Positions 1-7,406 of a stretch of DNA of 8,077 nt are shown here, piece after piece (the first letter of the stretch is position 1; each line of letters starts with the position of its first letter). The notes beneath the pieces were generated by a model. The model had not been told where the DNA came from. It saw only the letters and a program-made list of their open reading frames with translations, and made no database searches. This DNA is from an uncultured Ruminococcus sp. (GTDB lineage: Bacteria; Bacillota; Clostridia; Oscillospirales; Acutalibacteraceae), in the NCBI GenBank assembly GCA_937892835.1, contig CALBHM010000125.1, positions 1-8,077 on the forward strand. The letters run 5' to 3'. The position numbers and the translations under genes are program-made.

Positions 1-1
1 T

Positions 2-802
2 GTTAAAGAGGGAGTATTGGGCGATATCGTTTTCTGCTCAGGCCAGTATGCTCACGACCTCAGAGATGAGGTTGCTTACGGCGAAAAGAACCGTCACTAC
101 AGACTTCGCAATTACATTGCAAGAAACTGTGAGAACTATCCTACACATGAGTTGGGCCCGATTGCAAAAATTCTCGGCATAAACTACGGCAACCGCTTTG
201 TTTCAATGTCCTCAGTTTGCAGTAAAACCGCAGGTATGGAGGATTTCGTTAAGCAGCATAAGGATTTGAAGCCTTCACTCGGCAATACAAAATTCAATCA
301 GGCCGATATCGTAAAGACTTTTATCAAAACCGAAAACGGCGAACTTATTGAGCTTACGCTTGATACCTGTCTCCCCCGTTTCTACAGCCGAGGCTTCACC
401 GTAAGAGGCACAAAGGGACTTTACCAGGAGGACGGCGATATTGTTTTCCTTGATAAAAAGCTCTATAAGAAAAACGAGTGGACACAGAAAAAATTCTGGG
501 GACGTGCAAAGAAATTTGCAAGGAAATATAATCATCCGCTTTGGCAGGATACAACTAAAGAAATGCTTGAGTCGGGTCACGGCGGCATGGATTGGTTCAT
601 TATAAGAGCCTGGATCGTCTCTGTCAAAGAAGGTACTCTTCCGCCGCTTGATGTTTACGATGCGGCATCATGGATGTGTATTACTCCACTGAGTGAGCTT
701 TCGCTTCAAAACGGCGGTGCAACGGTAGAAATCCCCGACTTCACGAACGGCAAATACAAAAACAGAGTTCCGAAAAACGATAATATATATGATATAAGAT
801 AA
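2..802 (+). CDS. Gfo/Idh/MocA-family protein, GH109-like, C-terminal part (5' end outside window)
   Basis: This is the C-terminal part of a Gfo/Idh/MocA-type protein; the reading frame is open to the left edge, so the NAD(P)-binding Rossmann domain lies outside the window. A TTG at 17 is in frame but is internal, not a believable start. What remains is the alpha/beta substrate-binding domain. It carries a Tyr-Ala-His triplet (Tyr 47-49, His 53-55), a YPTH motif (137-148) in a stretch reading NYPTHELGPIAK, a YSR motif (Tyr 383-385) and a C-terminal VYDAASWMCIT-type helix followed by IPDFTNGKY. From memory, the Tyr-x-His, YPTH and YSR elements match active-site positions of GH109 enzymes (NAD-dependent alpha-N-acetylgalactosaminidases), so a glycosidase or sugar dehydrogenase acting on a hexose derivative is likely. 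The exact substrate is not decidable. It ends 17 bp before the phosphoesterase gene and is probably in the same operon. Confidence 0.85.
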   Translation, partial: VKEGVLGDIVFCSGQYAHDLRDEVAYGEKNRHYRLRNYIARNCENYPTHELGPIAKILGINYGNRFVSMSSVCSKTAGMEDFVKQHKDLKPSLGNTKFNQADIVKTFIKTENGELIELTLDTCLPRFYSRGFTVRGTKGLYQEDGDIVFLDKKLYKKNEWTQKKFWGRAKKFARKYNHPLWQDTTKEMLESGHGGMDWFIIRAWIVSVKEGTLPPLDVYDAASWMCITPLSELSLQNGGATVEIPDFTNGKYKNRVPKNDNIYDIR

Positions 803-805
803 TCT

Positions 806-812
806 GAGGAGG
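806..812 (+). promoter_or_regulatory. Ribosome binding site of the metallophosphoesterase gene
   Basis: GAGGAGG lies 7 nt before the ATG at 820, in the 17-bp gap after the preceding stop codon. It fixes the start of the downstream gene. Confidence 0.85.
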
Positions 813-819
813 AAAAATA

Positions 820-2127
820 ATGGTAAACAAATTAACAGCTATTGTTGTTGCTATAACAACAGTGATCATGTCAGTTACAAGCCTTTTTGTATGGGGCTTT
901 GCACCCGAGGACGAAACCGAGTTTACTCCGGTAATCCGTTTCGTTGCATGCAGCGACTCTCACCTTAAAACTGCCGCAGGCGTCGGAAGCCACAGGCTCG
1001 AAAAGACAGCAAAGCTCGCCTATGCTATTGCAAAGGCAGACGATGAATACAACAATCTTGATGCTTTCCTTATCAATGGCGATATCACTAACGACGGCAA
1101 CATTGACCAGTTTGCAGGTTTTAAAGTTGTTGCAGACAAATATATCAAGAGCGAAACAGAGCTTCTTCCGATAATCGCAAACAACCATGATTTCAGAAAC
1201 ATGAAGAAGCAGACCGTTGCCTATTTCTCACAGCTCATGGGTAAGGACACTGACTATCACAAGGTCGTAAACGGCTATCATTTTATAGGCATTTCCACCT
1301 CGGACGTTGAGGGTGTGAACTACACCGAAGCTCAGAGAGTATGGCTCAAGGCTCAGCTTGATGAAGCGGTTAAGGACGACCCGAATAAGCCGATTTTTGT
1401 TTCTCAGCATGAACATGTTCTCAACACGGTTTACGGCAGCTCGGATTTTGACGGCTGGGGAATCGACGATTTCAGCGACATTCTTGAGCAGTATCCGCAG
1501 GTAGTTGACTTCTCCGGACATTCTCATTATCCGCTTAACGACCCTCGCTCCGTATGGCAGGGCAATTTCACGGCTATCGGCACAGGTGCTCTTGCGTACA
1601 TGGAGCTTACGGTTGAGGATCAGCGCAAGGTTCACCCGACAGGCAACAGTCTCGAGGCTCAGTTCTGGATCGTTGAGCTTGACAAGGACAGCAATATGCG
1701 TCTGAGAGGTATTGACCTCATCGAGCAAAAGGTTTTGTGCGAATACATTCTCGCAAACCCGGCAAATCCGGCAAATCGTGAATACACTCCCGAGAAGCAG
1801 GCGGCAAGATCAACCGCTCCTGTTTTCGGCGAAGCTGCAAAGCTCAAGGTTACAAAGTTTGCTAAAAACGTAACTGTCAGATTTGATGCAGCACAGTCCA
1901 CAAGCTCAGAGCCTATCTTCCTTTATAAGGTTAAGGTCATGAACTCCGACGGCGAAGTTGTTAAATCCGACTGGGTTCTTCCGAAATATTATTCGGCAAC
2001 TGTTGAGAAAAGAGAGCATCTTAAGCTCGGCAAATTTGATACGGGCGAATACACAGTTTCCGTAACTGCTGAGACAGCGTGGGGTGTACAGTCGGAAGCT
2101 ATGACAACAAATTTCACGATTAAATAA
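820..2127 (+). CDS. Exported calcineurin-like metallophosphoesterase with C-terminal FN3-like region
   Basis: A 435-residue metal-dependent phosphoesterase. Residues 1-28 form a lysine-containing N-terminus plus hydrophobic stretch (signal peptide or membrane anchor; no lipobox Cys seen), placing the enzyme outside the membrane. The five metallophosphoesterase blocks are all present: D46-x-H48 in SDSHL, G87-D88 in INGDITNDG, N122-H123-D124, H197 in SQHEH, and G233-H-S-H236. The usual GNH reads NNH here (N121). Residues from about 335 to 435 form a separate beta-rich tail ending in GEYTVSVTAETAWG, which resembles a fibronectin type III-like domain. The family hydrolyses phosphomonoesters, phosphodiesters or nucleotides; the actual substrate is unknown. 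The start is set by GAGGAGG at 806-812. It lies between a GH109-like gene and an MFS transporter, 3 bp before the latter, so a role in extracellular processing of a phosphorylated nutrient before uptake is an inference. Confidence 0.9.
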   Translation: MVNKLTAIVVAITTVIMSVTSLFVWGFAPEDETEFTPVIRFVACSDSHLKTAAGVGSHRLEKTAKLAYAIAKADDEYNNLDAFLINGDITNDGNIDQFAGFKVVADKYIKSETELLPIIANNHDFRNMKKQTVAYFSQLMGKDTDYHKVVNGYHFIGISTSDVEGVNYTEAQRVWLKAQLDEAVKDDPNKPIFVSQHEHVLNTVYGSSDFDGWGIDDFSDILEQYPQVVDFSGHSHYPLNDPRSVWQGNFTAIGTGALAYMELTVEDQRKVHPTGNSLEAQFWIVELDKDSNMRLRGIDLIEQKVLCEYILANPANPANREYTPEKQAARSTAPVFGEAAKLKVTKFAKNVTVRFDAAQSTSSEPIFLYKVKVMNSDGEVVKSDWVLPKYYSATVEKREHLKLGKFDTGEYTVSVTAETAWGVQSEAMTTNFTIK

Positions 2128-2130
2128 ATT

Positions 2131-3294
2131 ATGGCGACTTTACTTTTAATTGTTATCTTTATTGACTTCATCGGACTCGGAATTCCCGATTCGCTTTTCG
2201 GTGCGGCATGGCCTGCAATCAACAGCGATTTCGGTCTGCCGATTTCAGCAGCGAATGCAGTCACCGTTACAATGACGGTGTGTTCGATAATTTCAAGCCT
2301 GATGAGTGCAAAGCTGACAGAAAAGTTTTCTACGTCGAAAATTGCAGCGGTAAGCACAGTGCTTACCGCTGTCGGTCTGTTCGGCTTTTCGATTTCAAAG
2401 AACATATATATGATGTTCTTCTTTACACTGTTTCTCGGTTTTGGAGCCGGCGCGATTGATGCCGCACTCAACAATTACGTTGCCATTCACTACAAAGCTT
2501 CGCATATGAATTTTCTGCATTGCTTCTACGGAATCGGCGTCACTCTCAGTCCCTATCTCATGTCGCTTGCACTGAAACACCGGTCGTGGCAGAGCGGCTA
2601 TCGCTGGGCATTCATCATTCAGCTTGTCATTTCGATTATCGCCTTTGTGTCTCTTCCTCTTTGGCAAAAAAATGATCGACTGCCGGAAAATTCTGAAGAA
2701 AGAGGCCGCAAAAGTAACTTCATCGAGCTGATAAAGCTACCGGGAATAAAATCAACATGGCTTGTATTTTTCGGCTCATGCTCGCTTGAATATGTCAGCG
2801 GAACATGGTCAAGCTCTTTTTTCGTCAATTCAAGAGGACTTAGCGTTGACAAAGCTGCACTTTTTGTCACGGTCTACTACGCAGGAATGGCATCCGGACG
2901 TTTTCTTTCCGGACTTCTCTCATCGAAGCTCAAGCCACAGCAAATTATTGCAATCGGCACAATTCTTATAATTCCGGCCATTGCTCTTGTCGCACAGCCG
3001 TTTATACCGATTTTAAGTGCAATCGGCCTTTTTCTCATAGGATTGGGCAACGGCCCGCTTTATCCGAATATGATTCATTTGACCCCGATTCGCTTCGGTG
3101 CTCAACGTTCGCAGGCTGTAATGGGCTTGCAAATGGCGGCGGCCTATATAGGAATTCTCTCCATGCCGGCATTGACAGGATTCCTTGCTCAAAAATTTTC
3201 GACCGACATTTTGCCTTATTGCCTCATTGCATTGTATGGCATAATGCTCATTTCGCTCATTGCTACTCGTAAGGCAAAAAATACCAATGAATAA
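2131..3294 (+). CDS. MFS family transporter
   Basis: A 387-residue, strongly hydrophobic protein with about twelve predicted membrane segments in two halves, joined by a charged loop around residues 175-195 (KNDRLPENSEERGRKS). The N-terminus reads FIDFIGLGIPDSLFGAAWPAI, a pattern typical of sugar-type MFS carriers of Firmicutes (distantly FucP-like). A degenerate MFS loop motif follows helix 2 (SAKLTEKFSTSK), and GAGAIDAALNNYVA is the helix-4/5 region. It is an inner-membrane secondary transporter; substrate and direction cannot be read from sequence. The ATG lies only 3 bp after the phosphoesterase stop, and no clear Shine-Dalgarno is visible before it, so translation is probably coupled to the upstream gene. 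It closes the operon; no convincing GC-rich terminator follows. Confidence 0.88.
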   Translation: MATLLLIVIFIDFIGLGIPDSLFGAAWPAINSDFGLPISAANAVTVTMTVCSIISSLMSAKLTEKFSTSKIAAVSTVLTAVGLFGFSISKNIYMMFFFTLFLGFGAGAIDAALNNYVAIHYKASHMNFLHCFYGIGVTLSPYLMSLALKHRSWQSGYRWAFIIQLVISIIAFVSLPLWQKNDRLPENSEERGRKSNFIELIKLPGIKSTWLVFFGSCSLEYVSGTWSSSFFVNSRGLSVDKAALFVTVYYAGMASGRFLSGLLSSKLKPQQIIAIGTILIIPAIALVAQPFIPILSAIGLFLIGLGNGPLYPNMIHLTPIRFGAQRSQAVMGLQMAAAYIGILSMPALTGFLAQKFSTDILPYCLIALYGIMLISLIATRKAKNTNE

Positions 3295-3329
3295 TTTATT
3301 AATTTAAAGGATTTGTTAATAAAAAACTA

Positions 3330-3358
3330 TTGATTATTTAATAATTTGCTGATAAAAT
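3330..3358 (+). promoter_or_regulatory. Candidate sigma-A promoter of the dockerin/AIM24 operon
   Basis: TTGATT (3330-3335) and TAAAAT (3353-3358) are separated by exactly 17 bp, in an AT-rich 96-bp gap between the MFS gene and the first dockerin gene. Transcription would start near 3365, giving a short leader of about 25 nt. It matches consensus moderately (5/6 and 5/6), and AT-rich DNA gives such matches by chance, so it remains a prediction. Confidence 0.5.
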
Positions 3359-3376
3359 CAAAGTAATCATAAACAG

Positions 3377-3382
3377 AAAGGA
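3377..3382 (+). promoter_or_regulatory. Ribosome binding site of the first dockerin gene
   Basis: AAAGGA ends 8 nt before the ATG at 3391. An out-of-frame ATG at 3387 is too close to the site and gives no protein, so 3391 is preferred. Confidence 0.7.
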
Positions 3383-3390
3383 CGTTATGT

Positions 3391-4194
3391 ATGAAAAAAA
3401 TGCTTTCTATTTTGCTTTCGGCAATTTTAGCAGCTTCTGTCTTTGGAATATCCGCTTCGGCAAGAACGCTCGGAGATGTCGACGGCAACAAAACAGCCAA
3501 TTCATCCGACGCATTAAAAATACTCATGTATTCCGTCGGTACGCTTGATACAATCGACGAAAGGCTTGCCGATGTAAACTGTGACGGAAATGTAAATTCA
3601 TCCGATGCACTTACCGTACTCAGAATATCCGTCAATCTTTACGACGGCCCGACCGAGGTTGACCTCAAGCCTGAAATTATTGACCCGATTATAAAAATGG
3701 GAAAGTTCACACTTTCGACAATCATGGACATGGAAGATATGGACGGCAAGATGCAGAGCATTCCCGTTACAATTATGGTCAACGGAAAGAACATATGCAC
3801 ATCAATGAAATACAGCGGCATGAACGTCAGACTGCTCGTTCTTAACGGCAAAGCATATATGGTTGTCCCTGACCTCAAGATGTACATGGAAATGTCCGAA
3901 GAGGATTTGGGAGGTCTTGATTTCAGCAATATAAATTTTGATGAGAATCAAACCTATGTCGGATCATCTTACTCAACCTATAACGGAAAGACTTATACGG
4001 TCGACACCTACAAATCCGAGGACGGTTCTTTGACCGATTATTATTTCCTTGACGGAAAGTGGGCAACAGTCACGGATCATTCCGCAAATCCGGAAGAATC
4101 TATGCAAATTAAAGATTTCAAAGCAGGCGTCAACGAATCATATTTCTCTCTTAAGGGTATGATTAAATTTGACCCTGATAATTTACCAAAATAA
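3391..4194 (+). CDS. Secreted protein with N-terminal type I dockerin domain and unrecognised C-terminal domain
   Basis: A 267-residue exported protein. Residues 1-24 are a typical signal peptide (MKK, hydrophobic core, cleavage after Ala-Ser-Ala). The dockerin follows at once: two calcium-loop repeats, D29-V-D31-G-N33...N37-S-S-D40 and D61-V-N63-C-D65...N69-S-S-D71-72 region, each followed by an ALxxL helix. Dockerins bind cohesin modules on scaffoldins or cell-surface proteins. Residues about 95-267 form a domain with alternating beta-like stretches (KFTLSTIMDME, YSGMNVRLLVLNGKAYMVVPDLKMYMEM). This resembles LolA/LppX-like lipoprotein folds in style, but that is a guess and no catalytic motif is visible. 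Dockerins are usually at the C-terminus of enzymes, so the N-terminal position on a non-enzyme is notable. It is first in a three-gene unit, 14 bp before a second dockerin protein. Confidence 0.88.
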   Translation: MKKMLSILLSAILAASVFGISASARTLGDVDGNKTANSSDALKILMYSVGTLDTIDERLADVNCDGNVNSSDALTVLRISVNLYDGPTEVDLKPEIIDPIIKMGKFTLSTIMDMEDMDGKMQSIPVTIMVNGKNICTSMKYSGMNVRLLVLNGKAYMVVPDLKMYMEMSEEDLGGLDFSNINFDENQTYVGSSYSTYNGKTYTVDTYKSEDGSLTDYYFLDGKWATVTDHSANPEESMQIKDFKAGVNESYFSLKGMIKFDPDNLPK

Positions 4195-4199
4195 AGGAG
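4193..4199 (+). promoter_or_regulatory. Ribosome binding site overlapping the upstream stop codon
   Basis: AAAGGAG overlaps the last bases of the TAA at 4192-4194. It lies 9 nt before the ATG at 4209 and only 4 nt before another ATG at 4204, which is followed by one codon and a stop. Spacing favours 4209. Confidence 0.75.
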
Positions 4200-4208
4200 A
4201 CAAATGAA

Positions 4209-5126
4209 ATGAACAGGTTTATTAAGGCGGGTATTTCGCTCGCAACAGTAGCGGCTATCGCTGCTTCGGCATCGGCAATGGCATTTGCAACGGACTATAT
4301 GGGCGACGTCAACGACGACGGTACAGTCAACTCATCAGATGCACTGTTGATACTCAGACATTCGGTCGGTGATGAAACCGTCACTCTCAATCTCAAAAAA
4401 GCCGATATCGACACTAACGGAATCATTAATTCGGCTGATGCTCTCGCTACACTTAGAATGAGTGTAGGTCTCGACGAGCTTATCGAGATTAAAGATGACG
4501 GCAAGGAGGACGAAAAGACTCCGGTTGACTTCGATAAAGCAGAAGCCGTTGAGTATTATAACAATGCTCTCAAAAAAGCCTATGCGAGCGAAAAGGTAAC
4601 AATCGAGAAAAATACAAAAATTGAAGTAGTTTTGAAAAGCTTCAAACCGACCACGCTGTTAGGAACTGTACAAAACCTTATTAACAAAAATGCCGTTCCT
4701 ACCGAAAGCACCAAAACATTTGAAGCAAATCCAACAGAAGCGGAAAAATTTCTTGTGCCTACAGCCCTTGAAGCCAACGGAGTTGCCAATTATGCAGTTG
4801 AAAAAGTTGAAAGCGGTTATAAGGTAACACTGAAGCTTGTCGGTGAGGTCGTAGATTACAAAACTATGCCTAAATACAATGAGCAGGCATCGCTGCCAAT
4901 CGCAGGTATAGCTGACTTGGTACAGCAAAACAATGTAACCGTTAAATCCTCAAAGCTCAATTATTCCGGCACCGTACTTACAGCGGAAATTGATAGCGAC
5001 GGAAATATTCTTTCGCTCAATCACACCATGCCGCTCGAGGTTGAGGCTCAAGCAAAATACGGCTTTGTGAATGTTGAAGGCGCAGGTTCAGGTCAGTACA
5101 CCCTCGACGCAACGTTTACATATTAA
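4209..5126 (+). CDS. Second secreted protein with N-terminal type I dockerin domain
   Basis: A 305-residue exported protein. Residues 1-27 are a signal peptide with probable cleavage after Ala-Phe-Ala. A dockerin pair follows directly: loop one D33-V-N35-D-D37...N41-S-S-D44, loop two D66-I-D68-T-N70...N74-S-A-D77, each with an ALxxLRxSVG helix. An acidic linker (around 92-105, KDDGKEDEKTP) leads to a C-terminal region of about 200 residues with many beta-like stretches (YKVTLKLVGEVVDY, GTVLTAEIDSDGNILSLNHTM). I do not recognise this region and see no enzyme signature. The domain order is the same as in the preceding gene, and the pair probably arose by duplication of the export-plus-dockerin module. 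It would be displayed at the cell surface by binding a cohesin; a structural or ligand-binding role is an inference. Confidence 0.88.
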   Translation: MNRFIKAGISLATVAAIAASASAMAFATDYMGDVNDDGTVNSSDALLILRHSVGDETVTLNLKKADIDTNGIINSADALATLRMSVGLDELIEIKDDGKEDEKTPVDFDKAEAVEYYNNALKKAYASEKVTIEKNTKIEVVLKSFKPTTLLGTVQNLINKNAVPTESTKTFEANPTEAEKFLVPTALEANGVANYAVEKVESGYKVTLKLVGEVVDYKTMPKYNEQASLPIAGIADLVQQNNVTVKSSKLNYSGTVLTAEIDSDGNILSLNHTMPLEVEAQAKYGFVNVEGAGSGQYTLDATFTY

Positions 5127-5135
5127 ACTTCCGAC

Positions 5136-5143
5136 AAAAGGAG
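5136..5143 (+). promoter_or_regulatory. Ribosome binding site of the AIM24-family gene
   Basis: AAAAGGAG lies 7 nt before the ATG at 5151, inside the 24-bp gap after the second dockerin gene. Confidence 0.8.
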
Positions 5144-5150
5144 AAAATAT

Positions 5151-5831
5151 ATGCAATACGATATTAAAGGCGGTTCTTTTCCCGTTGTTGTGTGCCAACT
5201 CGGCGACGGCGAAAGAATGATTACCGAAAAAGGCTCTATGGTTTGGATGACACCTAACATGGAGATGCAAACCCAGGGCGGCGGTCTCGGAAAGATGTTT
5301 TCAAAAGCCTTTTCCGGAGAAAGCATGTTTCAGAACGTTTATACGGCACACGGAAGCGGAATGATAACCTTCGGTTCAAGCTTTCCGGGAACAATAAAGG
5401 CTGTTGAAATCAGCCCTTATAACGAAATGATCGTTCAGAAGAGTGCATTTCTTGCATCCGAAGCCGGCGTTAATATTTCCGTACATTTCAACAAAAGATT
5501 CAGCACCGGCATTTTCGGCGGCGAGGGATTTATAATGCAGCGTCTTTCCGGCAGCGGAACGGCGTTCGTTGAGATTGACGGAGAACTTGTTGAATATGAA
5601 CTGAGAGACGGAGAAAGAATCATTGTCAACACAGGCAATGTTGCAGGCTTCACGTCAACTGTCAAGATGGAAATCCAGCAAGTCCCGGGGCTTAAGAACA
5701 AGCTTTTCGGCGGCGAAGGTCTTTTTAACACCGTTTTAACCGGACCGGGCAGAATTTGGCTGCAAACCATGCCGATTTCCAACGTTGCAAATGCAATTCT
5801 CCCATATGTTCAGATTAAAACCAATAACTGA
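5151..5831 (+). CDS. AIM24 / TIGR00266 family protein
   Basis: A 226-residue protein covering nearly the whole TIGR00266/AIM24 domain, a double beta-barrel-like fold. Recognisable family blocks are the start GGSFPVVVCQL, the EKGSMVWMTPNMEMQTQGGG stretch, the FSGESMFQNVYTA block, SSFPGTIKAVEI and, near the end, the repeated FGGEG segments (IFGGEGF and LFGGEGLFNTVLTGPGRIWLQT). There is no signal peptide, so it is likely cytoplasmic or peripheral. The bacterial family has no settled biochemical function; the fungal namesake is mitochondrial. It is the last gene of the dockerin unit and sits before a strong terminator. A link to the exported neighbours is suggested only by the shared operon. Confidence 0.9.
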   Translation: MQYDIKGGSFPVVVCQLGDGERMITEKGSMVWMTPNMEMQTQGGGLGKMFSKAFSGESMFQNVYTAHGSGMITFGSSFPGTIKAVEISPYNEMIVQKSAFLASEAGVNISVHFNKRFSTGIFGGEGFIMQRLSGSGTAFVEIDGELVEYELRDGERIIVNTGNVAGFTSTVKMEIQQVPGLKNKLFGGEGLFNTVLTGPGRIWLQTMPISNVANAILPYVQIKTNN

Positions 5832-5839
5832 ATAGTTTA

Positions 5840-5874
5840 AAAACCGTGTCTTGCTTAATGCAAAGCACGGTTTT
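5840..5874 (+). terminator. Rho-independent terminator after the AIM24-family gene
   Basis: A perfect 9-bp outer stem pairs AAAACCGTG (5840-5848) with CACGGTTTT (5866-5874). An inner stem TTGC/GCAA (5851-5854 with 5860-5863) closes a small TTAAT loop. The descending arm ends in TTTT and runs into a T-rich tail. It starts 9 bp after the stop codon. Confidence 0.88.
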
Positions 5875-5901
5875 CTCTTATTTGCATACAATACAATGCA
5901 C

Positions 5902-5933
5902 AAAAAAGACATTCCTTTTTCGGGAATGTCTTT
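5902..5933 (-). terminator. Rho-independent terminator of the acpP-proS operon
   Basis: An 11-bp perfect stem (5905-5915 with 5923-5933; AAAGACATTCC against GGAATGTCTTT) encloses a 7-nt loop. Read on the - strand it ends in a run of six T, as expected for the end of proS, 17 bp beyond its stop codon. On the + strand it could back up the terminator at 5840-5874. Confidence 0.85.
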
Positions 5934-5949
5934 AATATTATAGTCTTAA

Positions 5950-7386
5950 TTAATATGCCTTACCCCAATAGAGCATATGCTTTGCCGGTTTGCCGCAGCA
6001 AACGCAGGTGTCGCCAAGATGCTCCTGCTCGAACGGAATGCAGCGTGATGTGATTCCAAGCTCGTCCTTGAGCTTATCCTCGCACTCACGGTCACCGCAC
6101 CACATAGCCTTTATAAAACCGGGCTTGTTGTCTGCGATGTCCTTAAGCTCGGCATAATCTCTTGCTGTGAACGTCATTGCCGCTCTGCGGTCTACAGCCT
6201 TCTGATAAAGACCGTCACGAACAGCCTCAAGCAATTCCGGAATTTTTGTCTCAAGCTCGTCAAGTGAAACGAAAATCTTCTCGCCGTTATCACGACGAAC
6301 AACAACACAGCGGTTGTTTTCGATATCCTTCGGGCCGATCTCAAGGCGAAGCGGAACTCCCTTCATCTCGTATTCCGCAAATTTCCAGCCTGCACTGTTG
6401 TCGGAATCGTCAAGCTTAACTCTGCATACGTTTGCAAGCTTGTTCTTAAGCTCGTTAGCCTTATCGAGTACACCCTCCTTATGAGAAGCGATAGGAATAA
6501 TAACAAGCTGAATCGGAGCGACTGCCGGCGGAAGAACAAGTCCGTTGTCGTCACCATGTGTCATGATGATTGCGCCGATAAGACGTGTCGTAGTGCCCCA
6601 TGAGGTCTGGAACGGGTGATGAAGCTTGTTGTCCTTGCCTGTGAACTGGATGTCAAAGGCCTTTGCAAAGCCGTCGCCGAAATAATGCGATGTGCCGCTC
6701 TGGAGAGCCTTACCGTCGTGCATAAGAGCCTCGATGGTGTATGTATCCTCAGCTCCGGCAAAACGCTCCTTGGCCGTCTTAACGCCCTTTACAACCGGCA
6801 TTGCAAGATATTTCTCGCAGAACTCGGCGTAAACGTTGAGCATACGAATTGTCTCCTCCTGAGCCTCCTCTGCCGTTGCGTGGATCGTGTGGCCCTCCTG
6901 CCAAAGGAACTCTCTTGTGCGCAGGAAAGGACGTGTTGTCTTTTCCCAACGAACAACGCTTACCCACTGATTATAGAGCTTAGGAAGGTCTCTGTATGAA
7001 TGAACTATATTTGCATAGTGCTCACAGAAAAGCGTCTCGGATGTAGGTCTGACACAAAGTCTTTCCTCAAGCTTCTCGCTACCGCCGTGAGTTACCCATG
7101 CAACCTCGGGAGCGAAGCCCTCAACGTGATCCTTTTCCTTTTCAAGCAGGCTTTCGGGAATGAACATAGGCATGCATACGTTCTCATGGCCTGTTGCCTT
7201 GAACATGCTGTCCATGATGTGCTGAATGTTTTCCCAAATTGCATAGCCGTACGGTCTGATAACCATGCAACCCTTAACGCTTGTGTATTCGCAAAGCTCA
7301 GCTTTCTTTACAACGTCTGTGTACCATTTTGCGAAATCTTCGTCCATTGACGTGATTTCTTCAACCATTTTCTTTTGCTGTGCCAA
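5950..7386 (-). CDS. proS: Prolyl-tRNA synthetase, archaeal/eukaryotic-type (ProS type 3)
   Basis: Class II aminoacyl-tRNA synthetase of 478 residues that charges tRNA(Pro) with proline in the cytoplasm. The catalytic core shows RPTSET (113-118), motif 2 RPFLRTREFLWQEGHT (152-167), QSGTSH (229-234) and motif 3 GTTTRLIGA...HGDDNGLVLPP (264-287). The anticodon-binding domain follows from about residue 290. The C-terminal zinc-type domain has C430, C435, C461 and C464, and the chain ends in the Tyr typical of this subtype. The length fits the short type, which lacks the editing insertion of the bacterial type. The start is a TTG at 7384-7386, chosen because AAGGCGG lies 8 nt upstream; the alternative ATG (codon 7, at 7368) has no good ribosome site. 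It is 20 bp downstream of acpP and almost surely cotranscribed. Confidence 0.96.
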   Translation of the reverse strand: MAQQKKMVEEITSMDEDFAKWYTDVVKKAELCEYTSVKGCMVIRPYGYAIWENIQHIMDSMFKATGHENVCMPMFIPESLLEKEKDHVEGFAPEVAWVTHGGSEKLEERLCVRPTSETLFCEHYANIVHSYRDLPKLYNQWVSVVRWEKTTRPFLRTREFLWQEGHTIHATAEEAQEETIRMLNVYAEFCEKYLAMPVVKGVKTAKERFAGAEDTYTIEALMHDGKALQSGTSHYFGDGFAKAFDIQFTGKDNKLHHPFQTSWGTTTRLIGAIIMTHGDDNGLVLPPAVAPIQLVIIPIASHKEGVLDKANELKNKLANVCRVKLDDSDNSAGWKFAEYEMKGVPLRLEIGPKDIENNRCVVVRRDNGEKIFVSLDELETKIPELLEAVRDGLYQKAVDRRAAMTFTARDYAELKDIADNKPGFIKAMWCGDRECEDKLKDELGITSRCIPFEQEHLGDTCVCCGKPAKHMLYWGKAY

Positions 7387-7394
7387 TTTAATTA

Positions 7395-7401
7395 CCGCCT
7401 T
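7395..7401 (-). promoter_or_regulatory. Ribosome binding site that decides the proS TTG start
   Basis: On the - strand AAGGCGG, one mismatch from AAGGAGG, ends 8 nt before TTG at 7386. It sits in the 20-bp gap after the acpP stop. Confidence 0.7.
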
Positions 7402-7406
7402 TTATT

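Noticed and set aside
3295..3323. TTTATTAA / TTAATAAA inverted repeat after the MFS gene.
   Set aside because: The stem is entirely A/T and is followed by A rather than T, so it is too weak to call a terminator.
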